From F1-120-MAGs238 sp964484185 (GTDB lineage Bacteria > Planctomycetota > Phycisphaerae > Phycisphaerales > UBA1924): a stretch of DNA of 64,000 nt. The stretch's first letter is position 1. Each line of letters begins with the position of its first letter. Shown here piece after piece: positions 8,916-16,769 of the stretch. Under the pieces are notes generated by a model. That model was not told where the DNA came from. It searched no databases and saw only the letters and a program-made list of their open reading frames with translations. Position numbers and translations under genes: made by a program. The stretch lies in contig CAZAEQ010000005.1 of NCBI GenBank assembly GCA_964484185.1, positions 62,001-126,000 on the forward strand. The letters are read 5' to 3'.

Positions 8916-9009
8916 CTGTCGTAGTTCCTCTTAAAGGTGCGGACCCGGGACATTATTCGTGATGTCGCGCTGGCGGTTTCAGAGTCAGGCTTCCGGCCGA
9001 TTCAGGCGT

Positions 9010-9576
9010 TCAAATGACTTCGCTTTCCACGACCACGCCATCGAGGCGCTGGTCGTGGTCAAAAGCAGGTATTTCAGGCAGGAGTTGCCAGTCAAAGCCA
9101 ATGCCGACTTTGGCCGCTCGCACATCGGCCTGAGCCAGGAATCGGTCATACAGGCCCGCGCCGCGCCCAAGCCGCATGCGGTGGCGGTCAAACGCCAGAC
9201 CCGGAACCACAATGAGATCAATCTCGCAAGGGGAAAGCGTCATCGCGGTTGCGGGGGGTTGACGAATGCCATAGCGGCCAACATCCCAGGGTCCGTCCCA
9301 GTGATCGACCATGGCGGGATAAAGAGTTTTTTCTTCCCAGTTGGTCTGAGCGACGCAGACGCGCCGCCCAGTGCGTTCACATTCGCGTGCAAGCAGGGTG
9401 ACATCAAGCTCGTTCTCAGTCGGAGCGTACAGCATGATGACGTTGGAACCTTTGAACCACGGAGTGTCGAGCATGCGGGCACACGTGAGTTCAGATGCTG
9501 TCTGACGCATACCTGCCGACATGGCTTGAGCCTGGTCGCGCAGATGGAGGCGGAGGCCGGACTTGTCGGTTGGCAT
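9010..9576 (-). CDS. 5-formyltetrahydrofolate cyclo-ligase
   Basis: This 188-residue enzyme converts 5-formyl-THF to 5,10-methenyl-THF with ATP, salvaging the folate pool in the cytoplasm. The family signature is present: DLIVVPGLAFD, then RLGRGAGLYDRFL, which forms the ATP/phosphate site, and a C-terminal FDWQLLPEIPAFDHDQRLDGVV. The length is typical. The ATG at 9576 gives the expected short N-terminus (MPTDKSG...); an upstream in-frame ATG at 9609 is less likely. It lies 58 bp after the M16-like gene on the same strand and may share its transcript. Confidence 0.9.
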   Translation of the reverse strand: MPTDKSGLRLHLRDQAQAMSAGMRQTASELTCARMLDTPWFKGSNVIMLYAPTENELDVTLLARECERTGRRVCVAQTNWEEKTLYPAMVDHWDGPWDVGRYGIRQPPATAMTLSPCEIDLIVVPGLAFDRHRMRLGRGAGLYDRFLAQADVRAAKVGIGFDWQLLPEIPAFDHDQRLDGVVVESEVI

Positions 9577-9634
9577 GATCACTCTGGCGCAGCGTACCAC
9601 AAATCCCAACCTTTGTCAGCAGCCAGTGGGGCCA

Positions 9635-10882
9635 TCAGTTCACTTTGAGTTCTTGAGGACCCAGGGTCTGAATGGTCAGAGTGCCAAGCGATCGGCGCTG
9701 GAGATAGGCATTCACCTCGTCCAGAGTGATCGAACTGATGGCCGCGGTGATCTCTTCAAGGGGCCGGGGGCGGTTGACGCGGTGTTGGTCGAGCACCAGG
9801 CTTGAGGCTCGCGCGCCTGTCGATTCCCCCGCGAAGACCACGCCGGTCTTCATGCCGACGATGGTGCGATTGAATTCTTCGGGTGTAATCCTGCCGGCGG
9901 GGGTGTTGATGTGGTGAAGTTGCTCTTGAAGTACATCGAGTGATTGCTGCGCGCGCTCTGGAGTCGTGCCCACGTATGCCAGACACACTCCGTACTCGCG
10001 CTCGCCACGATATGAAGCGCTGACTGAATAGCAGAGGCCGCGCTTCTCGCGGACTTCGCTGAAGAGACGACCCGACATGCCGCCGGACAGCACGCTGATG
10101 ACAATCTTTTCAAGCCACGCATCGCGATCCGAGGTTGCGTTCTCTGGTGGGGCATCATGCATGAGAACGATCTGGACCTGATTGGTCTGATCAAGCTGGT
10201 GCGCGTAGCCGCGTTTCGGTGCGTTTCCGATGTTAAAACGGGCAGTTTGGCCGTTCCAGCCAGCGAACGCTGATTCGGCAAGCGAAACGGCGTCGGCACT
10301 GCGAACAGCGCCGGCAATAGCAAGGATGGCGCGACCCGGAGTGCAGCGATTCTGCCAGTGAGAGACAATCTCCTGATGGGTAATGGCGCTCAGGCCGTCG
10401 GGGGTTCCAAGTCCAGATCGATTGAACGGTGATGGATAATGGCGATCACGTGCGGCGAGCAAACAGCGTTCCTGCGGATCATCCTTTATTGCTTCGATGG
10501 CTGCAAGAGCCAATTCGCGCGATGGTTCGACCGCATCAAGGTCAAAAGTCGGCTTGAGCGCCATGTCGGCGATGAGTTTCAAGACTTCAGGGAGTCGATC
10601 GGCAAGAAGGGTGGCCGAGAGAGTCATGTAATAGGTGCCGCAGGTAGCTCCGCGGCTGATGCCAAGAGAGTCTGCATAGTCGGCATCTTCCTTCGATGTC
10701 CGACCGCCGCACCCACGAAGCAGCATTTCAGACCACATAGCCGCCATTCCGAGTCGCTCAACCGGATCTTCACCGTGACCGGCGGGAATTGCGAGCGCGA
10801 TCGCCGCAGATCGGACCGAAGACATCTCTTCAACGAGCAATGGCATGCCGCAAGAGAGCGAAGTTGAGGTGATTGAACTCAT
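9635..10882 (-). CDS. M16-family zinc peptidase homologue lacking the HxxEH zinc motif
   Basis: The 415-residue protein aligns in layout with M16B peptidases: an N-terminal half and a C-terminal half containing the family's EVREKRGLCYSVSASYRG segment. At the place where active members have HLLEH (as in G-x-A-HLLEH-M-x-F-K-G), this protein reads GMAAMWSEMLLRG, so both zinc histidines and the catalytic glutamate are replaced. It is therefore probably a non-catalytic subunit like the second chain of mitochondrial-type processing peptidases. No active partner is in the window. The ATG at 10882 is supported by a GGAGG Shine-Dalgarno 8 nt upstream; an ATG at 10957 lacks one. Confidence 0.85.
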   Translation of the reverse strand: MSSITSTSLSCGMPLLVEEMSSVRSAAIALAIPAGHGEDPVERLGMAAMWSEMLLRGCGGRTSKEDADYADSLGISRGATCGTYYMTLSATLLADRLPEVLKLIADMALKPTFDLDAVEPSRELALAAIEAIKDDPQERCLLAARDRHYPSPFNRSGLGTPDGLSAITHQEIVSHWQNRCTPGRAILAIAGAVRSADAVSLAESAFAGWNGQTARFNIGNAPKRGYAHQLDQTNQVQIVLMHDAPPENATSDRDAWLEKIVISVLSGGMSGRLFSEVREKRGLCYSVSASYRGEREYGVCLAYVGTTPERAQQSLDVLQEQLHHINTPAGRITPEEFNRTIVGMKTGVVFAGESTGARASSLVLDQHRVNRPRPLEEITAAISSITLDEVNAYLQRRSLGTLTIQTLGPQELKVN

Positions 10883-11020
10883 GTGAAACCTCCGTTGAGC
10901 GCGCGATGGACGCGAGTGATGAGAGTCTATGGAGCGCGGCCAAGTGTTGAAGTTCATGCGCGATTGAGTGAAGTTGTGAAAGAAAAATGAAAAAATTATT
11001 CAGATTTGGTCCGTACCCAC

Positions 11021-11049
11021 TTGACGAACACTCAAGAAGTCTCTAGGTT
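11021..11049 (+). promoter_or_regulatory. Candidate sigma-70-type promoter for the Lys/Ala-rich small protein
   Basis: TTGACG at 11021-11026 and TAGGTT at 11044-11049 are spaced 17 bp apart. The -35 is close to consensus and the -10 is weak. It lies 80 bp upstream of the small gene and downstream of the divergent M16 homologue. Confidence 0.35.
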
Positions 11050-11129
11050 GATACCGATATACACAGTGTCGAGCAGGTGATGTGTTGTGGAGATACACAC
11101 TTAGCGAGACGAAAGAAGGAGTCTGTACC

Positions 11130-11192
11130 ATGGCGAAGAAAGCCAAGAAGAAAGCCGCGAAGAAGAAGACAGCCAAAAAAAGCAAGAAGTAA
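11130..11192 (+). CDS. 20-residue Lys/Ala-rich basic microprotein
   Basis: An ATG at 11130 opens a 20-codon frame coding MAKKAKKKAAKKKTAKKSKK and a TAA stop. It contains 12 lysines, 6 alanines, and no acidic or hydrophobic core residues. It resembles the tails of histone H1-like and HU-like planctomycete proteins, so nucleic-acid binding is a reasonable guess. The evidence that it is real is positional: an AAGGAG Shine-Dalgarno sits 8 nt before the ATG, and a strong terminator ends the transcript 143 nt later. It is too short for ordinary gene callers. The alternative is that it is only a translated leader in a non-coding RNA. Confidence 0.6.
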   Translation: MAKKAKKKAAKKKTAKKSKK

Positions 11193-11335
11193 TTCTCTTG
11201 CTGGGCTGAGTACGGAAGAGACTGCGGTTGCTTCCGCCTGATGTATGGACACTCAGGATTGGCCCCGGCCTTGAGATTGAGACAGCATCTGTTCGCTGCC
11301 TCAAGACTCAGAGTCGAAAAACAAATCACAGTGGC
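11193..11335 (+). ncRNA. Structured 3' UTR or small RNA after the basic microprotein
   Basis: The 143 nt between the microprotein stop and the terminator contain no gene but can fold. CGGAAG (11213-11218) pairs with CTTCCG (11231-11236). CTTGAG (11270-11275) pairs with CTCAAG (11300-11305), enclosing CAGC/GCTG (11283-11286 with 11295-11298). A short coding region with a longer structured tail and a strong terminator is a layout seen in dual-function small RNAs. This is inference from hand-found hairpins. Confidence 0.35.
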
Positions 11336-11371
11336 CCGGGGTCGATAGGAATCGACCCCGGTGTCTTTTTT
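11336..11371 (+). terminator. Strong rho-independent terminator
   Basis: A perfect 11-bp stem (CCGGGGTCGAT with ATCGACCCCGG) closes a 4-nt AGGA loop, followed by TGTCTTTTTT. It ends the transcript carrying the basic microprotein. Confidence 0.9.
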
Positions 11372-11401
11372 GGGTGAAAGAAGTTCCAAAAAACCCTTGT
11401 T

Positions 11402-11430
11402 TTGCGGCAGTTTCGCGGATTTGCTACACT
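11402..11430 (+). promoter_or_regulatory. Candidate extended -10 promoter for the sugar isomerase gene
   Basis: TTGCGG at 11402-11407 and TACACT at 11425-11430 are 17 bp apart, with TGC directly before the -10 (extended -10). It lies just past the terminator and about 87 bp upstream of the isomerase start. Confidence 0.4.
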
Positions 11431-11516
11431 ACCGCCTTGACGCTGTATCACCAACTCAATCAACAGTTTCATTGACAACAATGCACTCTTAGCAGTCTTG
11501 AAAAAGGAATTCATCG

Positions 11517-12515
11517 ATGAGCCGACCTCTCACTCTCTTCACCGGTCAATGGGCAGACATGCCGCTCGAGACGCTCGCGCAGAAGGCCGCGAGCTGGGGC
11601 TATCAGGGTCTTGAACTCGCATGCTGGGGCGATCACTTTGATGTGCAACGCGCGCTCGCTGAGCCCAACTATTGCAAAGAGAGACACGAAATTCTGGCGC
11701 GTCATGGACTCAAAGTCTGGTCCATCAGCAACCATTTGGTGGGTCAAGCGGTCTGTGATTTGATCGACGACCGGCACAAAATGATCATTTCGTCAAAAAT
11801 TTTTGGTGATGGGGTTCCAGAGGGGGTTCGACAGCGCGCAGCTCAAGAGATGATCGACACTGCCCGGGCCGCCGACAAGTTGGGGGTGGGGGTGGTCAAT
11901 GGGTTTACCGGATCATCCATCTGGCACAAGTTGTACTTCTTTCCGCCCACTTCCGCGGCAGAGATACAGGCCGGATTTGACGATTTTGCCCGCCGCTGGG
12001 TCCCGATTCTCAATGAGTATCAGAAAGTTGGGGTCAAGTTCGGACTCGAAGTGCATCCGACAGAGATCGCATACGACATTCATACCACTCACGCCGCGAT
12101 CAAGGCGGTCAATCAGCATCCGGCCTTTGGATTCAACTTCGATCCCAGTCACCTGTACTGGCAGATGGTCGATCCGGTGAAGTTCATTGATGCATTCGGC
12201 GATCGCATCTTCCATTGTCACATAAAGGATGCAATACGCACAATAGATGGAGAATCGTCGATTTTGGCCTCCCATCTCGGTTTTGGAGACCATCGCAGGG
12301 GTTGGGACTTCCGTTCTCCCGGCCGCGGCGGCATCAATTTCGAAGAGATCATCCGCGCCCTCAATCGCATCGGATACCAGGGGCCATTGAGTGTGGAATG
12401 GGAAGACTGCGGCATGGATCGAGAGTTTGGAGCACGCGAGGCGGCGTCTTTTGTCAAGAAACTCGACTTCTCAGCTAACCGACAGGCCTTCGATAAGGCG
12501 TTTGAGAAGAAGTAA
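11517..12515 (+). CDS. Sugar phosphate isomerase/epimerase family protein (TIM barrel)
   Basis: The 332-residue protein is an AP-endonuclease-2-like TIM barrel of the xylose isomerase-like superfamily. Visible strand/metal-site segments include GLEVHPTEIAYD (Glu ligand), FGFNFDPSHLYWQ (Asp/His ligands), IFHCHIKDA and GPLSVEWEDCGMDR (late Glu). These give the usual divalent-metal site for sugar isomerisation or epimerisation in the cytoplasm. Members near Gfo/Idh oxidoreductases often act on inositol or keto-sugars, but the substrate here is unknown. The start follows an AAGGAA Shine-Dalgarno. An adjacent lipoprotein gene is on the same strand. Confidence 0.88.
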   Translation: MSRPLTLFTGQWADMPLETLAQKAASWGYQGLELACWGDHFDVQRALAEPNYCKERHEILARHGLKVWSISNHLVGQAVCDLIDDRHKMIISSKIFGDGVPEGVRQRAAQEMIDTARAADKLGVGVVNGFTGSSIWHKLYFFPPTSAAEIQAGFDDFARRWVPILNEYQKVGVKFGLEVHPTEIAYDIHTTHAAIKAVNQHPAFGFNFDPSHLYWQMVDPVKFIDAFGDRIFHCHIKDAIRTIDGESSILASHLGFGDHRRGWDFRSPGRGGINFEEIIRALNRIGYQGPLSVEWEDCGMDREFGAREAASFVKKLDFSANRQAFDKAFEKK

Positions 12516-12548
12516 ATCAGTAGACCTGCACTTCACTACACTCTTGCC

Positions 12549-13175
12549 GTGATGAAACCCGCCACCATCTTGGGATGTCTATTGCTGCTCACTGGGTGCG
12601 GGTCTGCCGCGAGGGTGTCTGATACGCCGCTTGAGACCCAGGAGTACGCCAAAGGGTTTGAAGTGGTCAAGAACGTGCTCCGCGAGTATCGGTTTGAGCT
12701 CGAACGGATCGATGCGCGACACGGTGTCATTACCACACGGCCCAAACCCACGGCTGGGCTGGTCACTCCATGGGATGGTGAGCAAAGCACGACAAGACAG
12801 GAAGCAGAAGAACTGATCAATCAGGAGCTTCGGGCGGTTCGAGTTGAGTTTGTTCCCACGGGTGTGGATTCAGTTCAGCGGAGCACCCTGACTCCAGCAA
12901 ATACCGCCGAGGGCGATTTGAAAGACCTGCGCAGTGAGCAACAGCCACTGCGAATCGTGGTCACGGTCAATCAGCTGCGGGTCCATCGGCCTGGGCGGCA
13001 GATGAGTACCAAATCCATCCGGTCTTCAACCATGTACATAGACCCCGAGTTGCAGCGTCGCGGACTCGCTCCCATGTCGATTGAAGAACTCGGTCGCGAT
13101 GAGAAGCTGGAATCACGCCTTTTGGCCGCGATTGAGAAGCAATTGGCCCAGGAAAGCCCCAAGGAAAGCAACTAA
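12549..13175 (+). CDS. Hypothetical lipoprotein
   Basis: The 208-residue product starts with a short hydrophobic signal and lipobox LLTGC, so a lipid-anchored envelope protein is expected. No enzyme motif is visible. The region around residues 30-65 (EYAKGFEVVKNVLREYRFELERIDARHGVITTRP) resembles the fold of small lipoproteins whose tails describe conversion of variable pairs, and similar proteins occur in Phycisphaerae, but I do not recognise the family. The gene is 33 bp after the isomerase gene on the same strand and converges with the transporter gene only 1 bp away. Confidence 0.7.
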   Translation: MMKPATILGCLLLLTGCGSAARVSDTPLETQEYAKGFEVVKNVLREYRFELERIDARHGVITTRPKPTAGLVTPWDGEQSTTRQEAEELINQELRAVRVEFVPTGVDSVQRSTLTPANTAEGDLKDLRSEQQPLRIVVTVNQLRVHRPGRQMSTKSIRSSTMYIDPELQRRGLAPMSIEELGRDEKLESRLLAAIEKQLAQESPKESN

Positions 13176-13176
13176 T

Positions 13177-14169
13177 TCAGCTGACGGTCGCTCGTACCAC
13201 CAGCAACGCCGTGATGCTCATGGCGATCCATAAAGCAATTCCAAGAACCAGTGCTCGCCATCCAACTTGAGCGATTGCTTTGCGGTTGAGGCTTGCCCCG
13301 ATCAGGAACAGCGCGATACAGAGACCGACTCGCGAGATCCCTTTGAGCAGCGGGGCTTGCTCGCGGATGACTGCGACCTGGGTTGCCAGTGCGCACGCGG
13401 CGATGAATGCGAGGATGAACCATGGGAACGCGGGCTTCGATTCGCTTGACCCTGTCGGTTGCGCTTTGCGTGTGTACACCATGCCGCAGACAAAGCAGAC
13501 GGGGATGATCCATAGTGCGCGCGAGAGCTTGACGGTGGTGGCGGTCTCGATGCTCCCCTCGCTGAACGAGCGGGCAGCGCCGATGACACTGGAGACATCG
13601 TGGATGGCAACGGCTGCCCAGGTTCCAAACTGATTGTCGGTGAGATGAAGTACTTTTCCCAAAGGTGGGAATACATAGAGGGCAACGCCGTTCAGGATGA
13701 AGATGGTGGCCAGGGCGACCGACGTCTGAGCCGCCGAAGAACCAATGACGCTTGATACCGCCGCGATGGCCGACCCGCCGCAGATCGCGGTGCCGCTGGA
13801 GACGAGCGTGGTGATCTTGCTGTCAGTTTTGAGCACGCGACCAAGCACCCAGCCCAGCGAAAATACAAAGACAATCGTCCCGGCCGCAAACGCAAGGCCT
13901 GAAAGGCCCGCCGCCATGACTTTGTGGAAGTCCATGGTGAAGCCGAGCAGGATCACGCAGATCTGAATCAGGTATTTACTTACCGTCTTACCCCATGCGC
14001 CCGGTTCGATCAGGCCGCCCAGTGCGAGGATGACACCCAAGCCCAGTGAGAACGGTGCTGCGTTGTCGGGCCAGCGTGCGGCCATTGCGATGCACGCAAT
14101 GAGTCCAATGAGTATCAAGACCACTGATCTGGTCTGATGTGCATTGGTGCTGGGTGGACTCTCGCTCAT
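13177..14169 (-). CDS. YeiH-family putative sulfate/sulfite exporter
   Basis: This 330-residue membrane protein belongs to the YeiH / UPF0324 family: about nine to ten transmembrane segments with family motifs GLGVILALGGLIEPG, SSGTAICGGSAIAA and a central AIHDVSSVIGAA. Family members are thought to export sulfate, sulfite or sulfonates, and some sit with taurine or cysteine metabolism genes. It is divergently oriented from a class V PLP enzyme gene (85 bp between the two starts) and close to a cysteine dioxygenase gene, which supports export of a sulfur oxyanion. Substrate assignment is inference. Confidence 0.88.
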   Translation of the reverse strand: MSESPPSTNAHQTRSVVLILIGLIACIAMAARWPDNAAPFSLGLGVILALGGLIEPGAWGKTVSKYLIQICVILLGFTMDFHKVMAAGLSGLAFAAGTIVFVFSLGWVLGRVLKTDSKITTLVSSGTAICGGSAIAAVSSVIGSSAAQTSVALATIFILNGVALYVFPPLGKVLHLTDNQFGTWAAVAIHDVSSVIGAARSFSEGSIETATTVKLSRALWIIPVCFVCGMVYTRKAQPTGSSESKPAFPWFILAFIAACALATQVAVIREQAPLLKGISRVGLCIALFLIGASLNRKAIAQVGWRALVLGIALWIAMSITALLVVRATVS

Positions 14170-14254
14170 TGATGCGGAGGTTAGGGTGGTTGGATTGCAG
14201 GTGCGGTCGCGCCATGAGCGGCCACCGCATGTTGATGGCCACTATCCTACTGCC

Positions 14255-15517
14255 ATGCCGCTCCCACAACCGTCACCATTCAATCAACATTGGCAGATCG
14301 ATCCGGATGTTGTTTATCTCAATCATGGAAGCTTCGGTGCGACGCCCAGGAAAGTGCTGGCGGCACAAGATCGGTATCGTGCCCGGATTGAAGCTGAGGG
14401 CGTCCGCTGGTTCACACGCGAGCAGGATGTGGCTCTGGATGAGACGCGCGACTCTCTTGGCAGGTTCATCAACGCTGACGCCGCCGACCTGGTCTTCCTT
14501 CCCAACGTGACCAACGCCGTTGCGACCATTCTCGCAAACTACGAGTTCAAAGAAGGCGATGAGGTGCTCGCCGACACCCATGAGTACCAGGCCTGCATGA
14601 ACAACCTGCGGCGCTGGACGAAAGGCGGGACGGGCAAGGCTCATGTCAAGATCAATACCGCGGTCATGCCGCCATTCCCTATCGCGTCACCAGATGAAGT
14701 CATCGAAGCGATCGTGAAAACGATCACGCCGCGTACACGCCTCGCGCTCATCAGTCACGTGACCAGTCCTTCGGGCCTCCTGCTCCCCATCGAAGCGATC
14801 CTGAAGGAACTTGGCAGTCGTAACATCGATGTGATCGTGGATGGGGCTCACGGCGCGGGATTTGTGCCGCTGGACATGAAGAAACTTGAGTCGCTGGGGA
14901 TGACGTATTACACCAGCAACTGTCACAAGTGGCTGTGTTCGCCCAAAGGCTCGGCGTTCCTGTGGATCAAGCGCGACCGGCACAAAGGATTCCGGCCGCT
15001 GGCGCTCTCTAACTTTGCCGAAAGCGGAAAGGGCACGCGATCATTCCTGCATGCGGAATTTGATTACGTTGGGACAGGCGATGTCACGCCCTATTTGTCG
15101 ATCAAAGATTCGATCGAAGTCATGGGCGCGATGCTTCCGGGCGGCTGGCCTGAAGTCTTCGCGACCAATCACGCGCTTGCGCTCAAGGGCCGCGACCTGG
15201 TGGCCAAGCGACTTGGAACACAACACGCCGCGCCCGACTCCATGCTCGGCAATCTCGCGGCGATATTGCTGCCGGATCATCCGCCGGAATTGACCGCCAA
15301 GCTTGCCGCGAAGTGGGCAAAAGAGGGCGATCAGCTGGGCGGCTTATTGAACTCGCGCCACAAGATCCAGATCCCATTGATGCACGCCTCACACCCGCAG
15401 ACCCCGAATCAACGCTGGGTGCGCATCTCTGCTCAGCTGTACAACAGCATCGAGCAGTACGAGTATCTCGCGCAGGCACTGGTTGAAGAACTTGGGCGCG
15501 AGCGGGATTGTTGCTGA
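14255..15517 (+). CDS. Class V aminotransferase (isopenicillin N epimerase-like PLP enzyme)
   Basis: The 420-residue PLP enzyme begins with VVYLNHGSFGATP, a hallmark of the isopenicillin-N-epimerase/cysteine-lyase branch. The PLP lysine is in the TSNCHKWLCSPKG segment, and DGAHGAG holds the Asp that contacts the pyridine nitrogen. The ATG at 14255 gives the family start and avoids an N-terminal extension that would overlap the divergent transporter gene. The branch catalyses epimerisation, beta-elimination or desulfuration of amino acids. A paralogue lies at 16.8-18.1 kb, with a cysteine dioxygenase gene between. A role on cysteine-derived substrates is therefore likely but unproven. Confidence 0.88.
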   Translation: MPLPQPSPFNQHWQIDPDVVYLNHGSFGATPRKVLAAQDRYRARIEAEGVRWFTREQDVALDETRDSLGRFINADAADLVFLPNVTNAVATILANYEFKEGDEVLADTHEYQACMNNLRRWTKGGTGKAHVKINTAVMPPFPIASPDEVIEAIVKTITPRTRLALISHVTSPSGLLLPIEAILKELGSRNIDVIVDGAHGAGFVPLDMKKLESLGMTYYTSNCHKWLCSPKGSAFLWIKRDRHKGFRPLALSNFAESGKGTRSFLHAEFDYVGTGDVTPYLSIKDSIEVMGAMLPGGWPEVFATNHALALKGRDLVAKRLGTQHAAPDSMLGNLAAILLPDHPPELTAKLAAKWAKEGDQLGGLLNSRHKIQIPLMHASHPQTPNQRWVRISAQLYNSIEQYEYLAQALVEELGRERDCC

Positions 15518-15564
15518 TTCCTCGCCACCAATGGTGGCGGCAGGTAGTAGCTAAGAGTGGAGCG

Positions 15565-16014
15565 ATGATGGGCCCGGTGAACGAAAACCTGCCAGAGGTT
15601 GAGAAGGGCACGAGTATTTGGGCGCGCTTTTGGATCTCCATGGGCGTGCTCGCCGTCTTTGCGTGCGTGTTGTTGGTGGGCCCGCCGTTGGTGTTGCGTT
15701 ATCTGATGTGGAGCGATCGGGTCAAGCCCGTGCCGTTTCAATCGTCGGTGTGGATTGCGAGCCCGGTGACAACGTCAAAGGATTCGGTTCGGCAAGCCAT
15801 GGTTGATGATCTTATATCTTCGGGGAAGCTCATGGGCCTGCTGCGCGCGGAGGTTGAAGCGCTGCTTGGCCCGGCGGGCTCGACCAATTTCGACTCTTAT
15901 GACATGCAATATTTAGTGGGACGGGAGCGCGGGTTAGGGGCTGATATTGAGGTGCTGCTGATCAAGCTGGATTCGACGGGGCGCGTGAGTGAGGCGCGTT
16001 TGGCGAATGATTGA
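15565..16014 (+). CDS. Small single-pass membrane protein, unknown function
   Basis: The 149-residue product has one transmembrane segment (about residues 20-45: WISMGVLAVFACVLLVGPP) and a C-terminal domain. The segment SGKLMGLLRAEVEALLGPAG resembles the helix-turn of BamE/SmpA-type small domains, but the match is too weak to claim. Two adjacent ATGs, at 15565 and 15568, follow GTGGAG. It sits between a class V PLP enzyme gene and the cysteine dioxygenase gene, all on the plus strand, so it may be cotranscribed. I do not recognise the family. Confidence 0.65.
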   Translation: MMGPVNENLPEVEKGTSIWARFWISMGVLAVFACVLLVGPPLVLRYLMWSDRVKPVPFQSSVWIASPVTTSKDSVRQAMVDDLISSGKLMGLLRAEVEALLGPAGSTNFDSYDMQYLVGRERGLGADIEVLLIKLDSTGRVSEARLAND

Positions 16015-16076
16015 TACCGCGGGAATGCTCTGTGGCAATGGACGCAGACCGTTGACATCTGCCGTACAATACACCC

Positions 16077-16652
16077 ATGTCCGCACACCTCAAACAACAG
16101 CCCCCCTGCGTCTGTTCTCGCGAAAGTGTTCCCCAGCTCAAGGAGCTGATCGCGTATTTGGATTCGCTCACTGGGAGAGCGGATTTGAAGACGCTGGCTG
16201 CGCTCCTGGCGAAGTTGAATGTGACGCAGGCAGATGTCGCACCGGCGTGCATCTTTGGTGAGCGGGGGTATCGCCGCAATCGGATTTCCGGGAGCGAGCA
16301 TTACGAGTTGCTCGCGCTCTGCTGGCATTCGGGCGATCGGACGCCGATTCATGATCACAAGGGAGTGTCGTGTGCGTTTCGGGTTGTGGAAGGGACGGGG
16401 ACAGAGATTCGGTTCGCGGTCACGGCATCGGGGCTGGTCTGTCCGACGGAAGTGTGCCAGATGAAGCCGGGCCATGTCTGTGCGGCCGATGATGCGGATA
16501 TTCACGAGGTCGCGAATTTCCAGGCGGCGGGCAAAGACCTGGTGACGCTGCATATCTATTCGCCGCCGATTAAGAAGATGAATACCTACGACTTCTCCTC
16601 GCCGGTGACGCCGGAGACATCGCCGCAATATGGGGCTGTGCAGGATTGCTGA
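16077..16652 (+). CDS. Cysteine dioxygenase
   Basis: This 191-residue cupin oxidises L-cysteine to cysteine sulfinate with Fe(II) and O2. The metal ligands are visible as His92 and His94 (PIHDHKG) and His143 (DIHEVAN). Arg67 in YRRN matches the carboxylate-binding Arg60 of the mammalian enzyme, pointing to cysteine rather than 3-mercaptopropionate. Cys99 and Tyr161 (HIYSPP) match the Cys93/Tyr157 cross-link pair of mammalian CDO, a cysteine that many bacterial homologues replace by glycine. The length is typical. It lies between two class V PLP genes on the same strand. Confidence 0.93.
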   Translation: MSAHLKQQPPCVCSRESVPQLKELIAYLDSLTGRADLKTLAALLAKLNVTQADVAPACIFGERGYRRNRISGSEHYELLALCWHSGDRTPIHDHKGVSCAFRVVEGTGTEIRFAVTASGLVCPTEVCQMKPGHVCAADDADIHEVANFQAAGKDLVTLHIYSPPIKKMNTYDFSSPVTPETSPQYGAVQDC

Positions 16653-16769
16653 GCGGAATTCGGGAAAAAATGCTGTCGTGAAGCGGCAGTGACCAGCCCA
16701 GCGCAAATAGATTTAGGGCTGTAGAAATCGTTGATGAAAAGATGTGTTTCCATTGGCAAGGGAGTGCCG

